64,000 bases of DNA from Rhodobacteraceae bacterium 63075 (GTDB taxonomy: Bacteria; Pseudomonadota; Alphaproteobacteria; Rhodobacterales; Rhodobacteraceae): the NCBI GenBank assembly GCA_003417655.1, contig QVMW01000003.1:145507-209506 (forward strand), read 5' to 3'. A program made the position numbers and the translations under genes. Within the stretch, counting starts at the first letter, position 1. Every line of letters starts with the position of its first letter. The notes beneath the pieces were generated by a model that searched no databases, was not told the origin of the DNA, and saw only the letters and a list, made by a program, of their open reading frames with translations. Below, in pieces: positions 1 to 8,074 of this stretch.

Positions 1-1122
1 GAGCATCCCGATCGCGTCCATGAACATCCCCAGAATGGCATAGGCCAGCAGGATGCAGACGAGGATCAGCATGGGCGAGACAGTGAGCGAGGTGATCCAG
101 TCCGAGAAGGCTCCCGGCAGATCGGCAAAGCCGAGAAAGCGCACGTAGATCAGCACGCCCCAGATGATCGTGAAGATCATCACCGTGAGCTTGGCCGTCT
201 CCAGCAGGGCCGATTTCAGCTCTGGCCAGCGCATTCCCCGGTAAAGCGCCATAAGGAAGACGATGAAGGCCCCCAGCGCGCCGCCCTCGGTCGGCGTGCC
301 CCAACTGTCTCCGCCGATTTCGCGCCAGCCGAAGAGCCAGATCCGGAAACCCTCGGGGAGCGGGTTGTAGACGAAGAAGATGATGATGAAGATGACCGCG
401 AAAATCGGCAGCGCGCCCGGAAGCGCGGCGAAGCGCTCGCGCCAGGTGAAGCCGCCGACAGGCGGGCCGACCGACTTGAAGATCACCGCGATCCCGATGA
501 TGAGCCCGGCATAGACCAGCGCCGAGAAGGCGCCGGGGATGAAGCCCGCAAGCAAGAGCTTGCCCACGTCCTGCTCGACGATGATCGCGTAGATCACGAG
601 GATCGCGGAGGGCGGAATGAGGCTCGCAAGCGTGCCACCCGCAGCCACGACCCCGGCGGCGAACTGCTTGTTGTAGCCGATCTTGAGCATCTCGGGGATG
701 CCGATCCGCGCGAAGACAGCCGCCGTGGCCACCGAGGCCCCCGAAACGGCGGCAAACCCGGCCGTGGCGAAGATGGTCGAGACGGCCAGCCCCCCCGGCA
801 CCCAGGCGATCCAGCGTTTCGCCGCCTCGAAAAGCGCGCGGGTCAGCCCGGCGTAATAGGCCAGATAGCCGATCAGGATGAAGGTCGGAATGAGGCTCAG
901 CTCGTGGCTGGCCACCTTGGAATGCGGCACCTGCCCCGCCGTCTTGGCGGCGACGGTGATCGCCCAGCCGAGGCGCTCGGGGTCGAAATCGCGCTTGGCC
1001 CAGAAGATGAGCACGAGCCCCACCAGCCCCGCAAGCGCGGCAGCGAAGGCCACGCGCATGCCCAGCAAGACGAGCACGAGCAAGCCGCCCGTGACCCAAA
1101 GCCCGATCTCAATCGGATCCAT
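1..1122 (-). CDS. dctM: TRAP transporter large permease, DctM family (3' end outside window)
   Basis: Large membrane subunit of a tripartite ATP-independent periplasmic transporter, the ion-driven permease proper. Reading the minus strand from the ATG at 1122 gives 374 codons of very hydrophobic protein running off the window edge in frame. It starts MDPIEIGLWV and contains the family's typical SGASVATAA and SLIPPSAILVIYA segments. The normal length is about 430 residues, so only the last 50 or so are missing. The start overlaps the stop of the small permease by 14 bases, indicating translational coupling. The order receptor, small permease, large permease is the usual TRAP operon. The substrate cannot be read from this subunit. 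Confidence 0.93.
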   Translation of the reverse strand, partial: MDPIEIGLWVTGGLLVLVLLGMRVAFAAALAGLVGLVLIFWAKRDFDPERLGWAITVAAKTAGQVPHSKVASHELSLIPTFILIGYLAYYAGLTRALFEAAKRWIAWVPGGLAVSTIFATAGFAAVSGASVATAAVFARIGIPEMLKIGYNKQFAAGVVAAGGTLASLIPPSAILVIYAIIVEQDVGKLLLAGFIPGAFSALVYAGLIIGIAVIFKSVGPPVGGFTWRERFAALPGALPIFAVIFIIIFFVYNPLPEGFRIWLFGWREIGGDSWGTPTEGGALGAFIVFLMALYRGMRWPELKSALLETAKLTVMIFTIIWGVLIYVRFLGFADLPGAFSDWITSLTVSPMLILVCILLAYAILGMFMDAIGML

Positions 1123-1753
1123 CACGGCCTCCCGCTTCCAGCGCCCGCGCCTCGGCGGCGGCAATCTCCGACGCGCTCAGCACCAGCGGCACGGCAACAG
1201 GGGCCTCGTCGCCCCGGATAAAGGCGCGCCCGTAGCCGTAAACCTGGATCAGCAATCGCGCCCCCAGCACCGCCAGCGCCACGGGCACGACGAGCTTTGC
1301 CGGCCAGATCGGCAGGCCGATATCGATGGTCGAATCCCGGCTCCACAGCGGCGCGCCCATGTCGAAGCTGCGCAGGAAATGCGCCCAGCTTCCCCAGAAG
1401 AGGAACGCGACAAGCACGAAGATGAGCAGGACCGAGACCAGCTCGAAGAGCCACAGCGCGCGGCCCCCGAGCCGGCTGACGAGAATGTCCATGCGGATAT
1501 GCGTTCCGTCCCGCTGCGCGTAGGAGACGGCAAAGATCGCGATCACCGGCATGAGCTGCATGATCCAGTCGACATAGCCCGAAAGCGGCGCGTTGAGCGT
1601 CACCCGCCCGCCCACGGAGCGCACCGCGAGCAGCATAAGCGAGAAGATCGCCAGCCCCGCGACCAGCGCCATGAGCCGCTCCAGCCCGAGCAAGCCCCTG
1701 TCGAGACGGCTCAGAAGGCTGCCGTCTTCCAGTACCGGCGATGCACCCGCCAT
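1109..1753 (-). CDS. dctQ: TRAP transporter small permease, DctQ family
   Basis: Small four-helix membrane subunit of the TRAP transporter, 214 residues, linking the periplasmic receptor to the large permease. Four hydrophobic stretches are visible, including the conserved second-helix region with the sequence YVDWIMQLMPVIAIFAVSYA and the following RDGTHIRMDIL loop, which is typical of DctQ. I chose the ATG at 1753 because GGAG lies six bases upstream; a TTG four codons earlier is possible but lacks a ribosome site. It lies 66 bases after the receptor gene and overlaps the large permease by 14 bases, so the three are one operon. Confidence 0.92.
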   Translation of the reverse strand: MAGASPVLEDGSLLSRLDRGLLGLERLMALVAGLAIFSLMLLAVRSVGGRVTLNAPLSGYVDWIMQLMPVIAIFAVSYAQRDGTHIRMDILVSRLGGRALWLFELVSVLLIFVLVAFLFWGSWAHFLRSFDMGAPLWSRDSTIDIGLPIWPAKLVVPVALAVLGARLLIQVYGYGRAFIRGDEAPVAVPLVLSASEIAAAEARALEAGGRDGSD

Positions 1754-1819
1754 CGCTGTCTCCAATTCATTTGAAAGTTTCGGGGCCGCCGAACCCGGCA
1801 GCCCCTGCCCAGAGCCCTA

Positions 1820-2833
1820 TCAGTTGCCCATGCGGGTCTTTTCGAGCGTCTCCATGACCGTGTCGTAGAGCTCCTGCGCAGGCATGCCCTGCGCGCTCAT
1901 GTCCGCGATCCACTGCTCACGGATCGGATCGGCGGCCACCTTGCGGAACTCGGCCAGCTCTTCGTCGCTGATCATGACTTTCTCGACACCCTTTTCCTCG
2001 AGGATCGTGTCCCACTCCTCGAGAAGCTCGCCGTAATTGGCAAGGTAATGGTCGATCGCTTCGTCGATCGAACTGTCGAGCGCTTCGCGGTGCGCATCGC
2101 TGAGGCTCTCATAGGCGTCGATATTCACCACCACGGGGCAGTTCACCGTGCCGGGGTTGAGATTCGCGGTCCACCAGTCGGCCTCGTTGATCGTCCCGAA
2201 GCTCAGGTGCGCGTGCTGGGCGAAGGCGACCGTGTCGACAACGCCGCTGTCCATGGCCTGAAAGGCTTCCGTCGCGGTCACGGATGTCGGAACTGCGCCC
2301 ACCGCCTTGAACGCCTCGCCGATCCCGCCCGTGGCGCGCACGCGCATGCCTTCGAACTCGCTCAGCTCGTCGGTCGGCTCGCCGGTCCCGACGATGTTGT
2401 ATTGCGGCATCGGGCTGGTCATGATGATCTTGGCGTTCCACTGCGCCATTTCTTCCTTGACGGCCGGATGCTCGTAGACGGCGTGGCTCACGGCCACTTC
2501 CTCATCAAGGTTGCTCACCCCGAGAAAGGGCAGCTCCAGCACGGTGATCGCGCGATTCTTGTCGCGGTGATAGCCGGCGCAGAACTGCGCCATCTCGAAG
2601 GCACCGATGGAAATGCCGTCTAGGTTCTCGCGGTTCTTGCTGAGCCCGCCATAGCTCACATTCATGGTGAACTCGCCATCCGTCTTCTCCCCGACCAGCT
2701 CGGCGAGCTTCTCCACATGCTCGGTGAAGGCGCGGCGCTTGCCCCAGACCGAGACGTTCCATTCCGTCGCCGCCGCTTCCGTGGCGAAGGTCACAGCGAT
2801 GGCGGCCACGGCCGCCTTTCCCAGATAATTCAT
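1820..2833 (-). CDS. dctP: TRAP transporter substrate-binding protein, DctP family
   Basis: Periplasmic receptor of the TRAP system, 337 residues. The N-terminus is a Sec signal peptide (MNYLGKAAVAAIAVTFATEA, cleavage near the AAATE segment). The mature part shows the family core: a segment ending EGMRVRATGGIGEAFKAVGA, followed by the VTATEAFQAMDSGVVDTVAF element that contributes to the ligand cleft. The ATG at 2833 has GGGAG upstream; an earlier in-frame start at 2875 would put charged residues before the signal peptide. It is the first gene of the TRAP operon. The ligand is unknown, though TRAP receptors mostly bind organic acids through a conserved arginine, plausibly the one in RVRATGG. 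Confidence 0.92.
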   Translation of the reverse strand: MNYLGKAAVAAIAVTFATEAAATEWNVSVWGKRRAFTEHVEKLAELVGEKTDGEFTMNVSYGGLSKNRENLDGISIGAFEMAQFCAGYHRDKNRAITVLELPFLGVSNLDEEVAVSHAVYEHPAVKEEMAQWNAKIIMTSPMPQYNIVGTGEPTDELSEFEGMRVRATGGIGEAFKAVGAVPTSVTATEAFQAMDSGVVDTVAFAQHAHLSFGTINEADWWTANLNPGTVNCPVVVNIDAYESLSDAHREALDSSIDEAIDHYLANYGELLEEWDTILEEKGVEKVMISDEELAEFRKVAADPIREQWIADMSAQGMPAQELYDTVMETLEKTRMGN

Positions 2834-3014
2834 GATTTTCTCCCTTTTCGCAGCCCTGTCATCGGACCGTCGCAAACAAAGCTAGCGGCTGGGAACACCT
2901 ATGCCAAGCCCCCTGCTGCCGCGCCGTGTCCCCTGCCATGCCCCGCGCATCTAAGCTTTCCCTTTGCCCGCCGCCTGCGTATATTGCGCAAAAAGGCACG
3001 AAGGGGCATCGGGC

Positions 3015-3824
3015 ATGGCACATATCATCGTCGTGGGGAACGAGAAGGGCGGCGCGGGCAAGTCGACCGTGTCGATGCATATCGCGACGGCGCTCTCGCG
3101 CCTCGGCCACAAGACATCCGTGCTCGATCTCGACCTGCGCCAGAAGACCATCGGGCGCTATCTCGAGAACCGCGCCGAATTCTGCAAGAAGGCCGAGCTC
3201 GATCTGCCGACGCCGGAATATCACGAGCTTCCCGAGATCGACAAAGCCACGCTCAAGCCGGGCGAGAACATCTACGATCATCGCCTCTCTGCGGCTGTCG
3301 CCACGCTCGAGCCTGACAATGACTTCATCCTGATCGACTGCCCCGGCTCGCACACCCGTCTCAGCCAGGTCGCGCACAGCCTCGCCGACACGCTCGTCAC
3401 CCCGCTCAACGACAGTTTCATCGATTTCGACCTTCTCGCCCAGATCGACGCCGACGGCGAGACGATCAAGGGCCCCTCGGTCTATTCCGAGATGGTTTGG
3501 GCCGCGCGGCAGCTGCGCGCTCAGGCCGGATTGAAGCCCATCGACTGGATCGTCATGCGCAACCGTCTCGGCGCGCAGCGCATGGTCAACAAGGAGCTCA
3601 TGGAGCGCGCCATCGACCGGCTCTCCAAGCGGATCGGCTTTCGCGTCGCGCCCGGCTTCAACGAGCGGGTGATCTTCCGCGAGCTTTTCCCGCGCGGGCT
3701 GACGCTGCTCGACCTGAAGGATATCGGCGTGGCCAAGCTCAACATCTCCAATGTCGCCGCCCGCCAGGAACTGCGCGACATGATGAAGGCGCTCAATCTG
3801 CCCGGCGTCGACATCACCTTCTGA
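3015..3824 (+). CDS. mipZ: Division plane positioning ATPase, MipZ/ParA family
   Basis: ParA-type ATPase, 269 residues. The deviant Walker A motif NEKGGAGKST sits at residues 9-18, and the Walker B-like FILIDCPGSHTRLS lies near residue 100. The sequence with DLDLRQKTIGRYLENR and the tail RELFPRGLTLLDL is characteristic of alphaproteobacterial MipZ, which forms gradients from the ParB-bound poles and blocks FtsZ assembly away from midcell. The ATG at 3015 directly precedes the AHIIVVGNEKGG strand; an upstream in-frame start at 2964 has no support. Its stop overlaps the next start (TGATG), so both genes are probably cotranscribed. It diverges from the TRAP operon across a 181-base gap. Confidence 0.9.
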   Translation: MAHIIVVGNEKGGAGKSTVSMHIATALSRLGHKTSVLDLDLRQKTIGRYLENRAEFCKKAELDLPTPEYHELPEIDKATLKPGENIYDHRLSAAVATLEPDNDFILIDCPGSHTRLSQVAHSLADTLVTPLNDSFIDFDLLAQIDADGETIKGPSVYSEMVWAARQLRAQAGLKPIDWIVMRNRLGAQRMVNKELMERAIDRLSKRIGFRVAPGFNERVIFRELFPRGLTLLDLKDIGVAKLNISNVAARQELRDMMKALNLPGVDITF

Positions 3825-4936
3825 TGGACAGCCCCGCTCCGCTCGACATCTTTCTCATCTGCCCGCCCGGTCTCGAAGCCGCGCTCGAAGGAGAAGCGCG
3901 CGCGGCTGGCTTTGCTGGGGCGCGCGCCGCCTCCGGCGGGGTCGAGTTGCAAGGCACCTGGGAGGATGTCTGGCGCGCCAATCTCGTGCTGCGCGGCGCG
4001 GTCCGGGTTCTGGTCCGCATCGGCGGCTTTCGCGCGCTTCACCTCGCGCAGCTCGACAAGCGCGCGCGCAAGTTTCCCTGGGGCGAAACGCTGCGCGCCG
4101 ATGTGCCGCTGCGCGTCGAGGTCACCACCTCCAAGCGCAACCGCATCTACCACGCCAAGGCCGCCGCCCAGCGCATCGAACGGGCGATCAGCGAGGAGCT
4201 TGGCGCGCCGGTCTCCGAAGCTGCGCCGCTCACGCTCAAGGCGCGCATCGCCGATGATTTCGTCACCTTCAGCATCGACACGTCGGGCGAGAGCCTGCAC
4301 AAGCGCGGCTTCAAGCCCGCCGTGAACAAGGCCCCGATGCGCGAAACCCTCGCCGCGCTCTTTTTGCGTGAAGCGGGCTTTGACGGCTCCGAGCCTGTGC
4401 TCGACCCGATGTGCGGCTCCGGCACCTTCGTCCTGGAGGCCGCCGAAATGGCCCTCGGCCTTGCCCCGGGGCGTGCGCGCAGCTTCGCCTTCGAGCACCT
4501 GGCCAGCTTTGACGCAGGCAAGTGGGCCGCGCTCAAAGCCGCGCAAACCCCGCGCGAGACGGCGTTGACCTTCCACGGTGCCGACCGCGACCAGGGCGCT
4601 ATAAACATGAGCCGGCGCAATGCCGAAGCCGCGGGCGTGGCCGATCATACAGAATTCACCTGCCAGCCCATTTCCGAGCTGGTGCGGCCCGAAGGCCCGC
4701 CCGGCCTTGTCATCGTCAACCCGCCCTATGGCGCGCGCATCGGCAACAAGAAGCCGCTCTTCGCGCTCTACGCCGCCTTCGGAGCCAAGATGAAAGAGGC
4801 CTTTGCGGGCTGGCGCGTGGCGCTTGTCACCTCCGATCCCCAGCTTGCCAAGGCGACGGGGCTGACCTTCACCGCCGGCCCCTACGTGCCCCATGGCGGG
4901 CTCAAGGTCCGGCTCTACCAGAGCGACCCGCTCTGA
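3824..4936 (+). CDS. THUMP-domain class I SAM-dependent RNA methyltransferase (RlmL N-domain-like)
   Basis: Predicted 23S rRNA guanine-N2 methyltransferase related to the first half of RlmL, 370 residues. The N-terminal 160 residues resemble a ferredoxin-like plus THUMP RNA-binding region. The catalytic half carries the SAM motif DPMCGSGTFVLEA near residue 193 and the N6/N2-methyltransferase motif NPPYG near residue 300. The second methyltransferase half of enterobacterial RlmL is absent, as in most Alphaproteobacteria. Its ATG shares one base with the mipZ stop codon. The substrate position (G2445 type) is inferred from family and not seen. Confidence 0.85.
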   Translation: MDSPAPLDIFLICPPGLEAALEGEARAAGFAGARAASGGVELQGTWEDVWRANLVLRGAVRVLVRIGGFRALHLAQLDKRARKFPWGETLRADVPLRVEVTTSKRNRIYHAKAAAQRIERAISEELGAPVSEAAPLTLKARIADDFVTFSIDTSGESLHKRGFKPAVNKAPMRETLAALFLREAGFDGSEPVLDPMCGSGTFVLEAAEMALGLAPGRARSFAFEHLASFDAGKWAALKAAQTPRETALTFHGADRDQGAINMSRRNAEAAGVADHTEFTCQPISELVRPEGPPGLVIVNPPYGARIGNKKPLFALYAAFGAKMKEAFAGWRVALVTSDPQLAKATGLTFTAGPYVPHGGLKVRLYQSDPL

Positions 4937-5033
4937 ATCGACGGCATCGATCATGCAGGGGCCGCGACGGCAAGGCCCGGGGCGAGCCGTGCAAGGCGCT
5001 CGTTTATCGGCGGCCAGGGCCCGGCGGACGCCG

Positions 5034-5951
5034 CTATTCGGCTGCGCTGAAGGACATCCGGGCTGACGTGCCTGAACCGACCTCGGCCAGCAGCCAGTCG
5101 CGGAAGGCACCGACAAGCTCGTCATCGCGCCGCGCCGCATCGGTCGCGATGGCGTAGATCGTGAACGGGATCGTCGTCGTCTCGAAAAGGCGCACCAGGC
5201 GCCCCTCCTCCACCGAGGGATTAATGACGACATCATAAGCCAGTGCAACGCCCAGCCCCGCCTCGGCGGCAGTGGAGGCATATTCGCAATTGGGGTAGAT
5301 CGGGTCGCCGTCGGCAAGATCTGTCACGACACCGGCAGCGCGAAACCACGCTTGCCACTGGTCGTCCACCTCGTCCCGGAACAGGGTCTGGCGCAGCAAG
5401 TCGCGCGGGTGGAAAATCCCCTCGCGCTCCAGAAGCGCCGGCGAAGCGACGGGATAGCGCGCCGAATGGAGCAAGGGCACCACATCGACGCCCTCTTCGG
5501 GATCGTCGCGCCACTTGATCACCACATCGGCCTTGTTGGTTGTGAAATCGGTCGATGGCGCGCCCTCGGCCACATCCAGCCGGATCGCATGGGCATGTTC
5601 GAACCGTGCCATCCGTGGCAGCAGCCAGCGCGCGGCGAAGCCCGGAGTCGACAGCACGCGCAGGGTCTGCCCACGCGCACGGGCCTGCGCCTTCCGCGTG
5701 CTGTCATCGAGGTGATCGAGCAATTGCGATAGCCTGCCTGCATAGTCGCGCCCCGTGCCCGTCAGGCTGATACGGTTGCCCTCGCGCCGGAAAAGCGCCG
5801 TTGCAAGATACTCCTCGAGCGCCCGGATCTGGTGCGAGATGGCCGAGGGGCTCAGGCAAAGCTCATCCGCAGCCGCCTTGAAGCTCAGATGCCGAGCCGC
5901 GGCCTCGAAGGCCTTGACGGCGGAAAACGGCGGCAGGCGTCGCTTCTTCAT
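5034..5951 (-). CDS. LysR-family transcriptional regulator (GcvA-like)
   Basis: 305-residue LysR-type regulator. The N-terminal winged helix-turn-helix reads from PPFSAVKAFEAAARHLSF to the SAISHQIRALEEYL recognition helix; the rest is the periplasmic-binding-protein-like effector domain, with the typical VASPALLEREG and ASTAAEAGLGVALAYD segments. The opening LPPF/LRAFEAAAR style is that of the GcvA/AmpR branch. The ATG at 5951 has GAGGGA upstream. It is divergent from the secreted HExxH protein with 117 bases between the start codons, the standard arrangement for a LysR protein and its target. The target and effector are otherwise unknown. Confidence 0.9.
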   Translation of the reverse strand: MKKRRLPPFSAVKAFEAAARHLSFKAAADELCLSPSAISHQIRALEEYLATALFRREGNRISLTGTGRDYAGRLSQLLDHLDDSTRKAQARARGQTLRVLSTPGFAARWLLPRMARFEHAHAIRLDVAEGAPSTDFTTNKADVVIKWRDDPEEGVDVVPLLHSARYPVASPALLEREGIFHPRDLLRQTLFRDEVDDQWQAWFRAAGVVTDLADGDPIYPNCEYASTAAEAGLGVALAYDVVINPSVEEGRLVRLFETTTIPFTIYAIATDAARRDDELVGAFRDWLLAEVGSGTSARMSFSAAE

Positions 5952-6068
5952 CGGTGAATTTCCCTCATCGAGCGATGAAAAACCTTCTTTTGCGGCCAAG
6001 GCTACCAGTTGGCTAGGATTCTGGCAAATCAGCACAAGCAAGTCAGCACAAGCAAAACGGAGGGAGCC

Positions 6069-6569
6069 ATGCTCTTTACCAAACGTGCCACGGTCGCCGT
6101 GGCCGCCGGGCTTCATATTGCCTTTTCAGGCCTTGCCATGGCCGAACCCCCCTCCATCGATGCCCGCCTGCTCGACGCGCTCCATCACTGGATCGACAAC
6201 GCAACGGATCTCCCGGCCGCCGACAAGCCCGCGAACATAGTCTTCGCGGATCCCCAAGACCTGGCTCAACCGGGCGAGATGGCATCGATGATCGGCAGCC
6301 ACCCGCGCGGGCTTTACGAGCCGGCGACGGCCACGATCACCCTGGTCCGCCCCTGGAGCACGGACAACCTGCAGGATGTGGCCGTGCTGCTGCACGAGCT
6401 GGTGCATCACCGTCAGGGCGGCAAACACTTCTACTGCGAGGCAGCGAAGGAATACGACGCCTACGAAGTCCAAAAGGACTGGCTGGCCCAACGCGATCTG
6501 CCGCTGGATGTGAACTGGATCGGGATCGTCCTCGCCTCGAGCTGCGCCGCGCGCGACGTGCACCCCTGA
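6069..6569 (+). CDS. Secreted HExxH-motif protein (DUF6647-like putative metallopeptidase)
   Basis: 166-residue protein with a signal peptide ending near SGLAMA. Residues 109-113 read HELVH within VLLHELVHHRQGG, a zinc-binding HExxH metallopeptidase motif. A downstream EYDAYEVQKDWL helix could supply the third ligand. I recall this architecture from a family annotated DUF6647, but no substrate is known to me. The ATG at 6069 follows GGAGGGA. The gene is divergent from a LysR regulator, its likely controller, and is followed immediately by two perfect palindromes. It could be a small periplasmic protease, or a fold that kept the motif without activity. Confidence 0.6.
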   Translation: MLFTKRATVAVAAGLHIAFSGLAMAEPPSIDARLLDALHHWIDNATDLPAADKPANIVFADPQDLAQPGEMASMIGSHPRGLYEPATATITLVRPWSTDNLQDVAVLLHELVHHRQGGKHFYCEAAKEYDAYEVQKDWLAQRDLPLDVNWIGIVLASSCAARDVHP

Positions 6570-6583
6570 GACGGTGCGGGAGC

Positions 6584-6628
6584 CCGTTTTCTTCGAAGAA
6601 AACGGTCAAGAATTTTCGAAAATTCTTG
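6584..6628. terminator. Twin perfect palindromes (hairpins) between convergent genes
   Basis: Two perfect 22-base palindromes lie back to back: 6584-6605 (core TTCGAA) and 6607-6628 (core TTTTCGAAAA). They fill the 67-base gap between the stops of the HExxH gene (plus) and the DMT exporter gene (minus), so each can fold in either transcript. There is no long T run after them. They may act as bidirectional terminators or 3'-end stabilisers. The second palindrome is a covarying relative of the one at 9458-9479. Confidence 0.6.
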
Positions 6629-6636
6629 GCCAGGCC

Positions 6637-7494
6637 TCACCGACGCCGCATTAGCACGACCGCGTTCGACAGTGCCAGCGCGGCGATCACCACCGCGCCG
6701 CCGATCAGCGCATATGGCCCCGGGTCCTCGCCCAGCCAGGCCCAGACCAGAAGCGGCGCCAGCACCGATTCGAGCAAGATCAGCAGGGCCACCTCGGCCG
6801 AGGTGATATAGCGCGGCCCGAGCGCCAGCCCGACCGAGCTGATGGCGATGAACCCTCCATGCAGGATCACCAGACCCGCCTGGTCCATCCCGAGCGTGAG
6901 GGGCGCAACGAAGGGCCACAGAACGATCGCGGAAAAGATATAGGCCAGCGGCACGAGCGGCACCACGGAGGTGCCGCGCACCTTGCGCACCGCCGTCAGC
7001 GCCGAGGCGAAGACCGCCGAGAGAAAGAGCGCGACCATGTCGCCCTGGATGCTCGCCCCTTCCGTCTCGCCCGAGCCGCGCAGGATGATCGCCAGCCCGA
7101 CGAAGACGCAGAGCATGGTGAAGATCATCCGGCGGCTGATAGGCTCGCCGAGAAACACCCGGCTGAACACAGCCGCGAAGACGGGCATGCTGGCAATGAT
7201 GAAGACCACGTTGGCCACGCTCGTCATGCTGACCGCGAGCGTGAAGAGCACGCCCGCCAGACCCAGCGCCAGCATGTAATAGACACCGTAGCCCCCCGCC
7301 GCGCGCAGCGCGTCCCAGGGCATCGTCCGGCGCCGCAGCAGAATGAAGACCAGCAGGAGCAGCCCGGCAAGCAGGTTGCGCCAGAAGGCGATCTCGATCG
7401 GCGGCAGCTCGATCAGCCGGATGAACAGGCTGTCCGGCACGATGAAAAAAACACCGAGAACGGTGATGAGAAGTCCCTTGGCCTGATCGCTCAT
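6637..7494 (-). CDS. DMT superfamily transporter, EamA domain
   Basis: 285-residue inner-membrane protein with about ten hydrophobic helices in two EamA repeats, a typical drug/metabolite exporter. The first repeat begins GLLITVLGVFFIVPDSLFIRL and includes the family's PPIEIAFWRNLLAG segment; the second starts near VPLAYIFSAIVLWPF. Start at the ATG 7494 (MSDQAKG); in-frame sequence further upstream is arginine-rich and unlike a transporter. It lies between the twin palindromes and the MarR gene, on the same strand as the latter with 37 bases between. The substrate is unknown. A role with the homogentisate genes is possible, but nothing in the sequence shows it. Confidence 0.85.
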   Translation of the reverse strand: MSDQAKGLLITVLGVFFIVPDSLFIRLIELPPIEIAFWRNLLAGLLLLVFILLRRRTMPWDALRAAGGYGVYYMLALGLAGVLFTLAVSMTSVANVVFIIASMPVFAAVFSRVFLGEPISRRMIFTMLCVFVGLAIILRGSGETEGASIQGDMVALFLSAVFASALTAVRKVRGTSVVPLVPLAYIFSAIVLWPFVAPLTLGMDQAGLVILHGGFIAISSVGLALGPRYITSAEVALLILLESVLAPLLVWAWLGEDPGPYALIGGAVVIAALALSNAVVLMRRR

Positions 7495-7531
7495 GCGCGG
7501 GCCTGCCCGCGCCGCTGGCACTGCCCCGCCC

Positions 7532-7990
7532 TCATAGGTAAGGCCCGCCCGCGCGCCCCGTCTGGGCGAGCTTCTTGAGGGCCGCGCGCAGGACACGCTG
7601 CTCCTGGGGCGAAAATTGCGCTGCCAGCTCGTCGTCATAGGCCATGGCCACCTCCCTCAGCTCCCGGTAGGCAGTGCGCCCGGCCTGCGTGAGCTCCAGC
7701 ATTTCCTGCCGCCGGTCACCGGCGCTGCGCTCGCGCGTGAGAAACCGCCGCTCCTCGAGCTTGGCCACCGCCCGACTGATCTTCGTCTTGTGCATGTTCG
7801 AGCGCCGCCCGATCTCGTTGGCCGTCATACGCCCATAAATCCCGAGATGAAAGAGCACGCGCCACTCTGTGCGCAACATGCCGTAGCGGCTCTTGTAGAT
7901 CTTCTGGAAGGCCATGCTCGACGCCTCGGCGGCCTGGTTGAGAAGATAGGGCAGGAATTCCTGCAAATCGAAGTCATCTTTTTTCGGCAA
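7532..7990 (-). CDS. MarR-family transcriptional regulator, probably of the homogentisate operon
   Basis: 152-residue winged-helix regulator. The recognition region reads MTANEIGRRSNMHKTKISRAVAKLEERRFL, followed by the wing RERSAGDRRQEMLELT, both classic MarR. I choose a TTG start at 7990 because AAGAAAGGGAG sits seven bases upstream and the LPKKDDFDLQEFLPYLL sequence begins the dimerisation helix; the open frame itself continues much further back, antisense to hmgA, but that part is not real coding. It is divergent from hmgA across 84 bases. HmgR-type MarR or IclR repressors responding to homogentisate are known in other bacteria; the same role here is inferred from position. Confidence 0.82.
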   Translation of the reverse strand: MPKKDDFDLQEFLPYLLNQAAEASSMAFQKIYKSRYGMLRTEWRVLFHLGIYGRMTANEIGRRSNMHKTKISRAVAKLEERRFLTRERSAGDRRQEMLELTQAGRTAYRELREVAMAYDDELAAQFSPQEQRVLRAALKKLAQTGRAGGPYL

Positions 7991-8007
7991 TGGACCGCTC
8001 CCTTTCT

Positions 8008-8032
8008 TGTTAGTTACAAAATCAACTGTTAG
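8008..8032. promoter_or_regulatory. Candidate MarR operator in the regulator-hmgA gap
   Basis: The AT-rich 84-base divergent gap holds two direct copies of TGTTAG (8008-8013 and 8027-8032) and, between them, an inverted pair AGTT-N8-AACT (8012-8027). It is the only symmetric AT-rich element between the two start codons, so it is the natural place for the repressor to bind and for both promoters. The symmetry is short and I hold this loosely. Confidence 0.3.
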
Positions 8033-8074
8033 CAACGCAACAAATTTCGACTCTATCTGCGGAGGAGACGCGCG

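Noticed and set aside
3521..5317. A 598-codon minus-strand open frame opposite mipZ and the RNA methyltransferase
   Set aside because: Arginine- and serine-rich shadow frame; both plus-strand genes have clear motifs.
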